Shown here: piece after piece, positions 13,254 through 20,389 of the stretch
Position numbering within the stretch: position 1 is the stretch's first letter
Layout: each line of letters opens with the position of its first letter
DNA from: an uncultured Collinsella sp.
Lineage (GTDB): Bacteria; Actinomycetota; Coriobacteriia; Coriobacteriales; Coriobacteriaceae
Length of the DNA stretch: 20,389 bases
Assembly (NCBI GenBank): GCA_900756725.1
Contig: CAAELJ010000068.1
Coordinates: forward strand, 1 to 20,389
Reading direction: 5' to 3'
The notes under the pieces: model-generated
Told to the model about the DNA's origin: nothing
The model's database searches: none
Seen by the model: only the letters and a program-made list of their open reading frames with translations
Translations under genes and position numbers: made by a program

Positions 13254-15264
13254 CATGACGCTGTTTATCGCATCGCTTGCCGTCTCGTGCATCGGTGCGC
13301 TCGCCTCGATTCTGCTGATCAAGGCCGATAACGCCGCCAAGACCGCCGGCTGCCTTATTGGCGCCGTCGCCGCGGTGCTTTCGTTTGTGGCCGGTATCCA
13401 GGCAGTGCTGGGCAATGTCACGTCGGTCGACACTATCGTGTTCTTCCCGTTTGCCCATTTCCAGCTGCTGCTCAATCAGCTGTCCGGCCTGTTTGTGGCG
13501 CTCATCTCGGTGCTCGCGTTTGCCGGTTCGATCTACGGTCTCAACTACTTTGATGAGTACCCGGGCAAAAAGGGCCGCGCCGGCTTCTTCTTTAACACCT
13601 TCGTGGCGTCCATGATGCTCGTCATCACCGCCGACAACGTGTTTTGGTTCCTGGTTGCCTTTGAGCTCATGTCGCTGACCTCGTACTTCCTGGTCGTGAT
13701 CGAGGAGAACGAGAACTCCATCCACGGCGGTTGGCTCTACTTTGTGATCGCGCACGTGGGCTTTGTGCTCATCATGGCGAGTTTCCTCACCATGACCAAC
13801 TTCGCCGGTGGCTCGTTTGCCTTTGCGGATTTCCGCGCTACGCAGTTTAGCCCCGCGGTCGCTTCCGTGTGCTTCGTGCTCGCCTTCTTTGGCTTTGGCG
13901 CCAAGGCCGGTATCATTCCGCTGCACGGCTGGCTGCCCAAGGCACATCCCGAGGCGCCGTCCAACGTGAGTGCCCTCATGTCCGGCGGCATGATCAAGAT
14001 CGGTATCTTCGGTATCCTCAAGGTGGGCCTCGACCTGCTCTCCGCCTCGGGCGTTCAGGTCTGGTGGGGCCTTATGGTCATGGTCTTCGGTGCGATCTCG
14101 TCGGTCCTCGGCGTGGCCTTCGCCCTGCAGGAGCATGACATCAAGCGCCTGCTGGCCTATCACTCCGTCGAGAACATCGGCATCATTCTGCTCGGCGTCG
14201 GCGCCTCCATGGCCGCCATGGCGCTCAACTCTGTCGGCATCGCCGTCCTGGCTCTGATGGCCGCCCTCTACCACACGTTTAACCACGCGATGTTTAAGGG
14301 CGAGCTGTTCTTGGGCGCCGGTGCGCTGCTGTACTCCACGGGTACGCGCAATATGGAGAAGATGGGCGGCCTGTTCCGTCGTATGCCGGCAACGGCCATC
14401 TGCTTCCTTATTGGCGCGCTTGCCATCTCGGCTATCCCGCCCTTCAACGGCTTTGTGTCCGAGTGGTTTACCTACCAGTCGCTGTTTAACGCCGCCATGC
14501 AGGGCGACAAAGCCGTCATGATCGTGGCCGTGTTCGCTGCCGTCGCGCTTGCCATTACCGGCGCTCTGGCCGTCACGTGCTTCGTCAAGGCCTATGGCGT
14601 CTCCTTTGCCTCCGCGCCCCGCTCCGAGGCCGCGGCCAATGCCAAGGAGGTTCCCGCTCCCATGGTGTTTGCGCAGGGCCTGCTCGCGGCCATCTGCGTC
14701 GTGCTGGGCATTGGCGCTCCTGTGATCGCGCCCGTGCTGGTCGATGTCGCCGCGTCCGTGCTGCATCCATACGGTGGCGTGTTTGCCGCCGAGGGCATGG
14801 AGCTCATGAACCAGTACTCCGGCGCTGCCACCTCCACGCCCGCGATCGCCATTGCGCTCGTGGTGCTTGTCGGCCTTGCCTGCGGCTATCGCAAGCTCAA
14901 GACCGTCGGTAAGGTGCAGAAGTCTCAGCCGTGGGCATGCGGCTATGCTCCCAACGAGCATATGCCCGTCGTGGCCACGACCTTTGCCTCCGAGGTGTCC
15001 TGGTTTATGCAGCCGCTCTACACGCTGCGTGACCGCTGCACGGCCGTCTGCTGGTCCATCGCGCACTTCTTCCAGAAGCTCACCGGTGTGGCCGAGGCTG
15101 TGGAGCCCGTACCCGACAAGGTTCTCGTCGATGCCCCGCATAAGGGTGTCGAGAAGCTTGCCGACCTCGCGACTAAGCTCGAGGGCGGCAACTACAGCAT
15201 CTATATCTGCTACATCGTCGCGGCACTCGTGGTGTTCCTCGTGCTCGCCGTGCAAATGGGTTAA
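13246..15264 (+). CDS. hyfB: hydrogenase-4 component B, NuoL/ND5-like proton-channel subunit
   Basis: A 672-residue inner-membrane protein, the same length as E. coli HyfB. It belongs to the Mrp/complex I antiporter family, with many hydrophobic segments from residue 1. The core block HGWLPKAHPEAPSNVSALMSGGMIKIG and the later AYHSVENIGIILLG carry the lysines and histidines that line the proton path in this family. The late loop WACGYAPNEHMPVVATTFASEVSWFMQPLY is typical of HyfB/HycC. It starts inside the end of hyfA, so the two are translationally coupled. Whether Hyf complexes really pump protons is still debated. Confidence 0.95.
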   Translation: MDSMTLFIASLAVSCIGALASILLIKADNAAKTAGCLIGAVAAVLSFVAGIQAVLGNVTSVDTIVFFPFAHFQLLLNQLSGLFVALISVLAFAGSIYGLNYFDEYPGKKGRAGFFFNTFVASMMLVITADNVFWFLVAFELMSLTSYFLVVIEENENSIHGGWLYFVIAHVGFVLIMASFLTMTNFAGGSFAFADFRATQFSPAVASVCFVLAFFGFGAKAGIIPLHGWLPKAHPEAPSNVSALMSGGMIKIGIFGILKVGLDLLSASGVQVWWGLMVMVFGAISSVLGVAFALQEHDIKRLLAYHSVENIGIILLGVGASMAAMALNSVGIAVLALMAALYHTFNHAMFKGELFLGAGALLYSTGTRNMEKMGGLFRRMPATAICFLIGALAISAIPPFNGFVSEWFTYQSLFNAAMQGDKAVMIVAVFAAVALAITGALAVTCFVKAYGVSFASAPRSEAAANAKEVPAPMVFAQGLLAAICVVLGIGAPVIAPVLVDVAASVLHPYGGVFAAEGMELMNQYSGAATSTPAIAIALVVLVGLACGYRKLKTVGKVQKSQPWACGYAPNEHMPVVATTFASEVSWFMQPLYTLRDRCTAVCWSIAHFFQKLTGVAEAVEPVPDKVLVDAPHKGVEKLADLATKLEGGNYSIYICYIVAALVVFLVLAVQMG

Positions 15265-15276
15265 GGAGGGGAGAGC

Positions 15277-16203
15277 ATGAACAACATCGTACTTGCCGTT
15301 CTGCAGGGCGTGGTCGTTATGGCCGTCGCGCCGTTCTTCTCCGGTCTCGGCCGCGTGATCCGCGCCAAGATGCACAACCGTCGCGGCCCCAGCATCATGC
15401 AGGACTACCGCGACCTGGCCAAGCTCTTTGCGCGCCCCGAGTCCCAGAGCGAGGACGCGAGCTTTGCGCTGCGCATTATGCCGCCGCTGTTCTTCGCCGT
15501 CGCCTTTATGCTCGCGATGGGCCTGCCGCTCTTTACGGCACAAAGCCCCATCCCGGTCTTTGGTGACGCCATCACCATCATGTACAGCCTTGCGCTCGCC
15601 CGCTTCTTCTTCGCCCTCTGCGGCGTGGATTCGTCCAACGCCTACGCCGGTATCGGCGGCGTTCGCGAGCTGCTCATGAGCGTACTCATCGAGCCGTCCA
15701 TGCTGCTGGCGCTGTTTGCCGCCGCCCTGGTGTGCGGTTCCACCGACATCGCCACCATGGGTCAGCACATCATGACAGGCGCCATCGACGCTCCGGTCGC
15801 TGTTATCCTCGCCGGCATCGCCTTTGCGATCGCCTGCTACATGGAGCTCGGCAAGCTGCCGTTTGATCAGGCCGAGGCCGAGCAAGAGCTTCAGGAAGGC
15901 CCGCTCGCCGAGCTTTCCGGCCCGTCGCTTGCGATGGCCAAGCTCGCCATGTCCATGAAGCAGGTCCTGGTCGTCGCTTGGTTCTGCGCGATCTTCGTCC
16001 CCTGGGGCGAGCCCGCGACCGTGGGTGCCGCCGCCGTTCTGGGCGCGGTCATCTTCCTGGTGAAGTGCCTGATCGACTTTGTCGTGTGCGGCGTGATCGA
16101 GAACTCTTGCTCGCGCTCGCGTTTTAAGGTGCTCGGCAATCAGACCTGGGCTGTCGTGGGCATCGCCGTTCTGGCGTTTGTCTTCGTGGTCGTCGGCGTG
16201 TAG
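15277..16203 (+). CDS. hyfC: hydrogenase-4 component C, NuoH-like membrane subunit
   Basis: A 308-residue membrane protein of the NuoH/HycD family, which anchors the hydrogenase module and couples it to the membrane. FFSGLGRVIRAKMHNRRGPSIMQDYRDLAKLF near the N-terminus is the family signature. The acidic cytoplasmic loop LPFDQAEAEQELQEGPLAELSG (about residues 193-214) matches the E-rich loop next to the quinone-like site in complex I. AAGGAGGGGAGAG precedes ATG 15277. It lies 12 bases after hyfB. Confidence 0.95.
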   Translation: MNNIVLAVLQGVVVMAVAPFFSGLGRVIRAKMHNRRGPSIMQDYRDLAKLFARPESQSEDASFALRIMPPLFFAVAFMLAMGLPLFTAQSPIPVFGDAITIMYSLALARFFFALCGVDSSNAYAGIGGVRELLMSVLIEPSMLLALFAAALVCGSTDIATMGQHIMTGAIDAPVAVILAGIAFAIACYMELGKLPFDQAEAEQELQEGPLAELSGPSLAMAKLAMSMKQVLVVAWFCAIFVPWGEPATVGAAAVLGAVIFLVKCLIDFVVCGVIENSCSRSRFKVLGNQTWAVVGIAVLAFVFVVVGV

Positions 16204-16218
16204 GAGAAGGGAGAAACA

Positions 16219-17676
16219 ATGTCATTTGCAGTCAGTCTGTCCCTTCTCGGCTTGGTCGCTATCGCGGCCCCGATGGTGGCCTCGGTGCTCGTCGCCCTGT
16301 TCCCCCGTCCGTACGCCAAGTGGTTCAGCGTTTTGGGTGCCGCCGTCTCGACGGCCTGCACCATCGCCCTCGCCGCGAATTTCGCCGGCGCCGGCATGCC
16401 CGACACGCAGGTCCCCCTGATCTCGTTTGGGCAGACCCTCGTCATGGGATTCACTTTCGATCGCATGAGCACGCTGCTCGCGCCCGCCTTTGTGGGTATC
16501 GGCCTGCTTGTCGTGATCTATTCGATTCCCTATATGAGTGAGAATAACCGTGAGCATCCCGATGCGCCGCGTCGTCGCTTCTACGCGTACCTCGCGACCT
16601 TCATCGGCGCCATGGCCGGTCTCGTGTACAGCTCGACCCTTTTGGGCCAGCTCGTGTTCTTTGAGATCACGGGTGCGTGCTCTTGGGGCCTCATTAGCTA
16701 CTACATGACGCCTACGGCCAAGAAGGCCGGCATGAAGGCCCTCATCATCACGCATATCGGTGCGCTCGGCCTGTATCTGGGCGCCGCCATCGTGTTTGCC
16801 CACACCGGCACCTTCGCCATCACCGCGATTGCCGGCCTCGACACCAAGCTCAAGGCTATCGTCCTTTTGCTCGTGCTGTTTGCGGCCTGGGCCAAGTCCG
16901 CACAGGTCCCCATGTACATGTGGCTGCCTTCGGCCATGGAAGCGCCGACGCCTGTTTCGGCCTACCTGCATGGTGCCTCGATGGTCAAGGTCGGCGTGTG
17001 CGTGTTCGCGCGCGCACTCGTCTCTGCCGGCGAGATTCCCGAGATCGTGGGCTGGGTCGCCATTATCGACGCCATGGTCACCATGCTCTTTGGTTTCCTT
17101 ATGTACCTGCCGCAAAAGGACATGAAGCGCCTGCTGGCCTTCTCCACGATCGCCCAGCTCTCCTATGTGTTCTTTGGTCTGGGCCTTTCGGTCTTTGGCA
17201 GCCAGCTGGCCTTTGATGGCGCCGTGTGCCACATCTTTAACCACGCTTTCGCCAAGACGCTGTTCTTCCTGATTGCCGGTTCGTTCTCCTTTACGCTCGG
17301 CACGCGTATGCTGCCCAAGCTTCGCGGCATCGTAAAGAAGTACCCGATCTCGGGCGTGGGCTTTGGTGTCGCGGCGCTCGCCATTGCCGGCGTGCCGCCC
17401 ATGAACACGTTCTTCTCGAAGTTCCAAATCATCGCCGGCGGCTTTTCTGTGGGTGCCGGCAACGTCGCGATTCTGGTGCTCGTGTGCATCATGGTCGCCG
17501 AGACCGTCGCCACCTTTGCCTGGTTCCTCAAGTGGATGGGCTATTGCCTGCCCGGCGAGCCGAGCGAAGAGGTCGCTGCGGGTGCCCCGCTTCCCCGCGC
17601 GATGGCGTTCGTGTTCATCGTGCTCATCATCATGGTCATCGTCAGCGGCCCGCTTTCGGCCAGCTGGATCGGTTAG
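16219..17676 (+). CDS. hyfD: hydrogenase-4 component D, antiporter-like membrane subunit
   Basis: A 485-residue NuoL/M/N-type membrane protein, close to E. coli HyfD (about 479). The core PMYMWLPSAMEAPTPVSAYLHGASMVKVGV and the downstream CHIFNHAFAKTLFFLIAGSF are the antiporter motifs. The presence of HyfD, E and F in addition to B distinguishes this hydrogenase-4 layout from hydrogenase-3 (Hyc), which lacks the extra antiporter-like subunits. GGAGAAGGGAG at 16203-16213 serves ATG 16219. Confidence 0.93.
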   Translation: MSFAVSLSLLGLVAIAAPMVASVLVALFPRPYAKWFSVLGAAVSTACTIALAANFAGAGMPDTQVPLISFGQTLVMGFTFDRMSTLLAPAFVGIGLLVVIYSIPYMSENNREHPDAPRRRFYAYLATFIGAMAGLVYSSTLLGQLVFFEITGACSWGLISYYMTPTAKKAGMKALIITHIGALGLYLGAAIVFAHTGTFAITAIAGLDTKLKAIVLLLVLFAAWAKSAQVPMYMWLPSAMEAPTPVSAYLHGASMVKVGVCVFARALVSAGEIPEIVGWVAIIDAMVTMLFGFLMYLPQKDMKRLLAFSTIAQLSYVFFGLGLSVFGSQLAFDGAVCHIFNHAFAKTLFFLIAGSFSFTLGTRMLPKLRGIVKKYPISGVGFGVAALAIAGVPPMNTFFSKFQIIAGGFSVGAGNVAILVLVCIMVAETVATFAWFLKWMGYCLPGEPSEEVAAGAPLPRAMAFVFIVLIIMVIVSGPLSASWIG

Positions 17677-17689
17677 GAGGTAGAACGAC

Positions 17690-18343
17690 ATGGGTTATTC
17701 GATCGTCAACATCCTTGGCGGCCTTCTGATCGTCACGTCCACCATGGTGGTCGTCTCAAAGAACATCAAGCACGCCATCCGCTGGTATGCGGTGCAGTCG
17801 CTGGTGCTCGTGGGACTGCTCGCCACGCTCGGTGCCACTACCGGTGCGCAGGAGCTGCTTATGTGGGCCGGATCTGCCTTTATCACCAAGGTCGTCCTGG
17901 TCCCTTATATCCTCAACCGTGCATATAAGAAGATGGGCGAGCCGAGCGACGCATCGCTCAAGGCCGGCCTTAAGCCCGCGTGGGCCATCTGCATCATCGC
18001 CGTCGAGGTCGCGATTTGCTTTGCCGTCGTGACGCAGATCAGCCTGCCCACGGCCGAGGTCGCAACGCCTGCGCTCGCCATTAGCTTCGCTCACTTCTTT
18101 GTGGGCCTCACCTGCATCATCTCGCAGCGCAACATCATGAAGCAGATCTTTGGATACTGCCTTATGGAAAATGGCAGCCATGTGACGCTCGCGCTTTTGG
18201 CCCCCACCGCTCCCGAGATCATCGAGATCGGTATTGCCACCGACGCCATCTTTGCCGTCATCATCATGTCCATCGTCGTGCGTCGCATTTGGGACGACTC
18301 CCACTCGCTCGATGCGCGCGACCTGTCCGAGCTGAGGGGGTAG
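17690..18343 (+). CDS. hyfE: hydrogenase-4 component E, small membrane subunit
   Basis: A 217-residue protein, almost the length of E. coli HyfE (216), with about six hydrophobic segments and a NuoK-like flavour in the C-terminal half. Internal charged residues stand out in ALLAPTAPEIIEIGIATDAIFAVIIMSIVVRRIWDD. A GGAGGT ribosome site follows the hyfD stop directly, with 13 bases between the genes. The family call rests mainly on position and size together with these segments. Confidence 0.92.
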   Translation: MGYSIVNILGGLLIVTSTMVVVSKNIKHAIRWYAVQSLVLVGLLATLGATTGAQELLMWAGSAFITKVVLVPYILNRAYKKMGEPSDASLKAGLKPAWAICIIAVEVAICFAVVTQISLPTAEVATPALAISFAHFFVGLTCIISQRNIMKQIFGYCLMENGSHVTLALLAPTAPEIIEIGIATDAIFAVIIMSIVVRRIWDDSHSLDARDLSELRG

Positions 18344-18346
18344 TCC

Positions 18347-19906
18347 ATGGAAACGTTGATTCTCGCCCTGCTCGCGACTCCTTTGGTGTTCTCGCTGGTC
18401 ATGGCGTTTTTGCCCAAGAACACGTCCTATAACGTGTTTGCCGGTCTCAACCTGGTCTCCGTCGCAGCCGTCCTGGTGCTGTCGATAATGACGGCCGGTG
18501 ACGTCCTCACGAGCGGCGAAACCGTGAGCGCTCTTGGCCTGTGGTTCCACCTCGATTCGCTGGGCGCCATCTTTGTGCTGCTCATCGGCTTTATCGGTTT
18601 TCTTACGGGGCTGTTCTCGCTGCCCTATGTAAAGGCCGATATCGAGGAGGGCTCCATGCCCGCCGAGCGCGCCAAGCAGTATTTTGCGCTGTTTAGCCTG
18701 TTTGTGTTCACCATGCTGCTCGCGTGCCTGTCCAACAACATGATCCTCACGTGGGCCGCCGTGGAGGCAACCACGCTTTCCACCGTGTTCCTCGTGGGTA
18801 TCTACAAGAACAAGACGGCCCTCGAGGCTTCTTGGAAGTATGCGATGGTCTGCACCGCCGGCGTGGCCTTTGGCCTGTTCGGTACGCTGCTGATCTACGC
18901 CAACGCCGCCGACGTGATTCCCAACGCCCACGAGGCCGCATTCCTGTCGTGCGTGCTGCCGTATGCCGACCAGTTCGACCCGACGCTCATGCGCCTCGCC
19001 TTTGCGTTTGTCGTGATTGGCTTTGGCACCAAGGCCGGCCTGTTCCCCATGCACACTTGGCTGCCCGATGCCCACTCCCAGGCCCCGAGCCCTGTCTCGG
19101 CCCTGCTCTCGGGCGTGCTGCTTAAGTGCGCCATGCTTGTGATCATGCGCTTTTACGGCTTTACCATCCAGGCCGTGGGCGCCGAGTATCCGCAACTTTT
19201 GCTGCTGATCGTCGGCACGCTGTCCATTTTGGTGGCGGCACTCTCGATGTTTCGCCAGGACGACCTCAAGCGCCGCTTTGCGTACTCGTCTGTGGAGAAC
19301 GTGGGCGTTATCGCCCTGTGCCTGGGTATCGGTGGCCCGCTGGGTGTCGCCGCGGCCCTGCTGCACTGCGTGTTCCACGGCTTTACCAAGACGCTTGCCT
19401 TCTGCGTGTCCGGCAACATCCAGCACGCCTTTGGCACGCGTAGCCTGGCCAAGATCCAGGGCGTCGTCGAGGTTGCACCCGCAACCGCCGCGCTCGCCAT
19501 CCTGGCGCTGCTCGGCCTTGCCGCCTTCCCGCCCTTTGGCATGTTTATCTCCGAGTTCTTGACTTTTGTCGCCGGTGTTACCGCCGGCCCCATGTGGCTG
19601 GTCGTCGTGGTCGCCCTCGGTCTTACCGTGGCCATCTCCGCGCTCACCCGTATCGCGCTCAAGTCGGTATTCGGCCATGCGCCCCAGGGCATGGGCAAGC
19701 ATGAGGCCCCGGCGCTCATGCTTATCCCCGAAATCGTCCTGGCTGTCATGATCTTGTGGTTTGGCATCGCCACCCCGCTGCCTCTCGTGCACGGTGTGGA
19801 GACCGCGACCGGCATTGTGCTCGAGCAGAGCACCGAGGAACTTCACGCGACGCCGATGTACCGCGCTGTGTTCGGTACCGAGACCGCTCAGAGCGAGGTG
19901 GAGTAA
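18347..19906 (+). CDS. hyfF: hydrogenase-4 component F, NuoN/NuoM-like membrane subunit
   Basis: A 519-residue antiporter-type membrane protein, close to E. coli HyfF (about 526). The core block FPMHTWLPDAHSQAPSPVSALLSGVLLKCAML (about 228-259) and the HCVFHGFTKTLAFCVSGN block are clear. It is the third large antiporter-like subunit after B and D, so the complex has at least three potential proton channels. GAGGGGG before the hyfE stop serves ATG 18347, with a 3-base gap between the genes. Confidence 0.94.
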   Translation: METLILALLATPLVFSLVMAFLPKNTSYNVFAGLNLVSVAAVLVLSIMTAGDVLTSGETVSALGLWFHLDSLGAIFVLLIGFIGFLTGLFSLPYVKADIEEGSMPAERAKQYFALFSLFVFTMLLACLSNNMILTWAAVEATTLSTVFLVGIYKNKTALEASWKYAMVCTAGVAFGLFGTLLIYANAADVIPNAHEAAFLSCVLPYADQFDPTLMRLAFAFVVIGFGTKAGLFPMHTWLPDAHSQAPSPVSALLSGVLLKCAMLVIMRFYGFTIQAVGAEYPQLLLLIVGTLSILVAALSMFRQDDLKRRFAYSSVENVGVIALCLGIGGPLGVAAALLHCVFHGFTKTLAFCVSGNIQHAFGTRSLAKIQGVVEVAPATAALAILALLGLAAFPPFGMFISEFLTFVAGVTAGPMWLVVVVALGLTVAISALTRIALKSVFGHAPQGMGKHEAPALMLIPEIVLAVMILWFGIATPLPLVHGVETATGIVLEQSTEELHATPMYRAVFGTETAQSEVE

Positions 19907-19909
19907 CGA

Positions 19910-20389
19910 ATGATTGAAACTGAGAACAAGGTGTATGCCCGCCGCTGCGAGAGCCATGTCGAGGCCCTGCGCCGCGCCGTTCCGGGCTGCATCGAGAAGG
20001 TCGAGTGGCAGTGCGAGGACCAGCTGACGATTACCGTCAAGCAGGACAAGCTGCCCGAGGCCGTCCACTACCTGTACTACGAGCGCTACGGCTGGATCCC
20101 CGTGATCGTCGGCAACGACGAGCGCAGCCTGTGCGGCCGCTACGCCGTGTACTACGTCATCTCCATGGAGGGGGAGGACCCCGGCTGGGTGACCGTGCGC
20201 ACCGAGGTCGATCCCGCCAAGATGACGTTCCCGTCCGTGACGCCGTTCGTCCCCGCCTGCGTGTGGGGCGAGCGCGAGCTGCGCGATATGTTCGGCTTGA
20301 TCCCCGAGGGTCTGCCCGATCGTCGCCGCCTGGTGCTGCCCGATGATTGGCCCAGCGGCTTGTACCCGCTGCGCAAGGACTCCATGGAC
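19910..20389 (+). CDS. hyfG: hydrogenase-4 component G, N-terminal NuoC-like domain (runs off the window)
   Basis: The gene starts at ATG 19910, 3 bases after the hyfF stop, and stays open for 160 codons to the window end. The N-terminal part (MIETENKVYARRCESHVEALRR) leads into the 30-kDa complex I domain. Its signature is VWGERELRDMFGLIPEGLPDRRRLVLPDDWPSGLYPLRKD, with the ERE-DMFG and PLRKD blocks. In HyfG/HycE this domain is fused to the NiFe large subunit, which must lie beyond the window along with, presumably, hyfH and hyfI. The NiFe-binding cysteines therefore cannot be checked here. Confidence 0.95.
   Translation, partial: MIETENKVYARRCESHVEALRRAVPGCIEKVEWQCEDQLTITVKQDKLPEAVHYLYYERYGWIPVIVGNDERSLCGRYAVYYVISMEGEDPGWVTVRTEVDPAKMTFPSVTPFVPACVWGERELRDMFGLIPEGLPDRRRLVLPDDWPSGLYPLRKDSMD

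Noticed and set aside
13195..15885. 896-residue minus-strand frame opposite hyfA to hyfC
   Set aside because: It is His/Gly/Asp/Glu-rich low-complexity antisense of membrane-protein codons; the plus-strand hyfB and hyfC are unmistakable.
17756..20068. 770-residue minus-strand frame opposite hyfE to hyfG
   Set aside because: Same antisense artefact of GC3-biased membrane genes; no recognisable domain.
20005..20346. Arg-rich 113-residue plus-strand frame near the window end
   Set aside because: It is out of frame with hyfG, whose NuoC-like signature is clear in the frame starting at 19910.

Overview
The window most likely comes from a gut coriobacterium of the Collinsella type. This is inferred from the GC-rich, GC3-biased genes, the selenocysteine usage, a formate hydrogenlyase of the Hyf type, and the gene families present. 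It holds 19 well-supported protein genes (the last one cut by the window edge), two tRNA genes, two in-frame UGA codons best read as selenocysteine, and several clear hairpins and repeats.

Positions 1-5370 form a rightward block built around selenium. It starts with a YjiM/YjiL-like pair: a small 2-hydroxyacyl-CoA dehydratase-type (double-cubane) iron-sulfur protein and its ATP-dependent activator. A long imperfect stem-loop separates the two genes. Next come selD (selenophosphate synthetase, itself with Sec at codon 17), yedF, a DUF3343 Se/S-carrier-like gene and an EF2568-type cysteine desulfurase. Together these could mobilise selenium from selenocysteine or selenite, carry it and activate it to selenophosphate. 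A classic intrinsic terminator closes the block. A BrnQ branched-chain amino acid carrier gene follows, then a strong promoter and two tRNA genes, Pro(UGG) and Gly(UCC), with their own terminator.

Positions 7100-9311 look like an accessory pocket downstream of the tRNAs. An AbiEi-antitoxin-like protein with a DUF559/Vsr-like C-terminal half is bracketed by two near-identical hairpin repeats with arms of about 21-24 bp. On the minus strand lies a RelB/DinJ-type antitoxin paired with a PIN-domain protein that lacks two of its expected acidic active-site residues.

From 9312 to the end, an AT-rich regulatory region and a structured leader precede a formate hydrogenlyase locus. It runs hydN-like ferredoxin, fdhF (formate dehydrogenase H, Sec at codon 140, exactly the E. 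coli position), a hairpin terminator, then hyfA-B-C-D-E-F and the start of hyfG. FdhF would oxidise formate, HydN/HyfA-type ferredoxins would carry the electrons, and the Hyf membrane hydrogenase would make H2 and perhaps pump protons. The selenium block makes the selenophosphate needed for the Sec in FdhF, so the two halves of the window are functionally linked.
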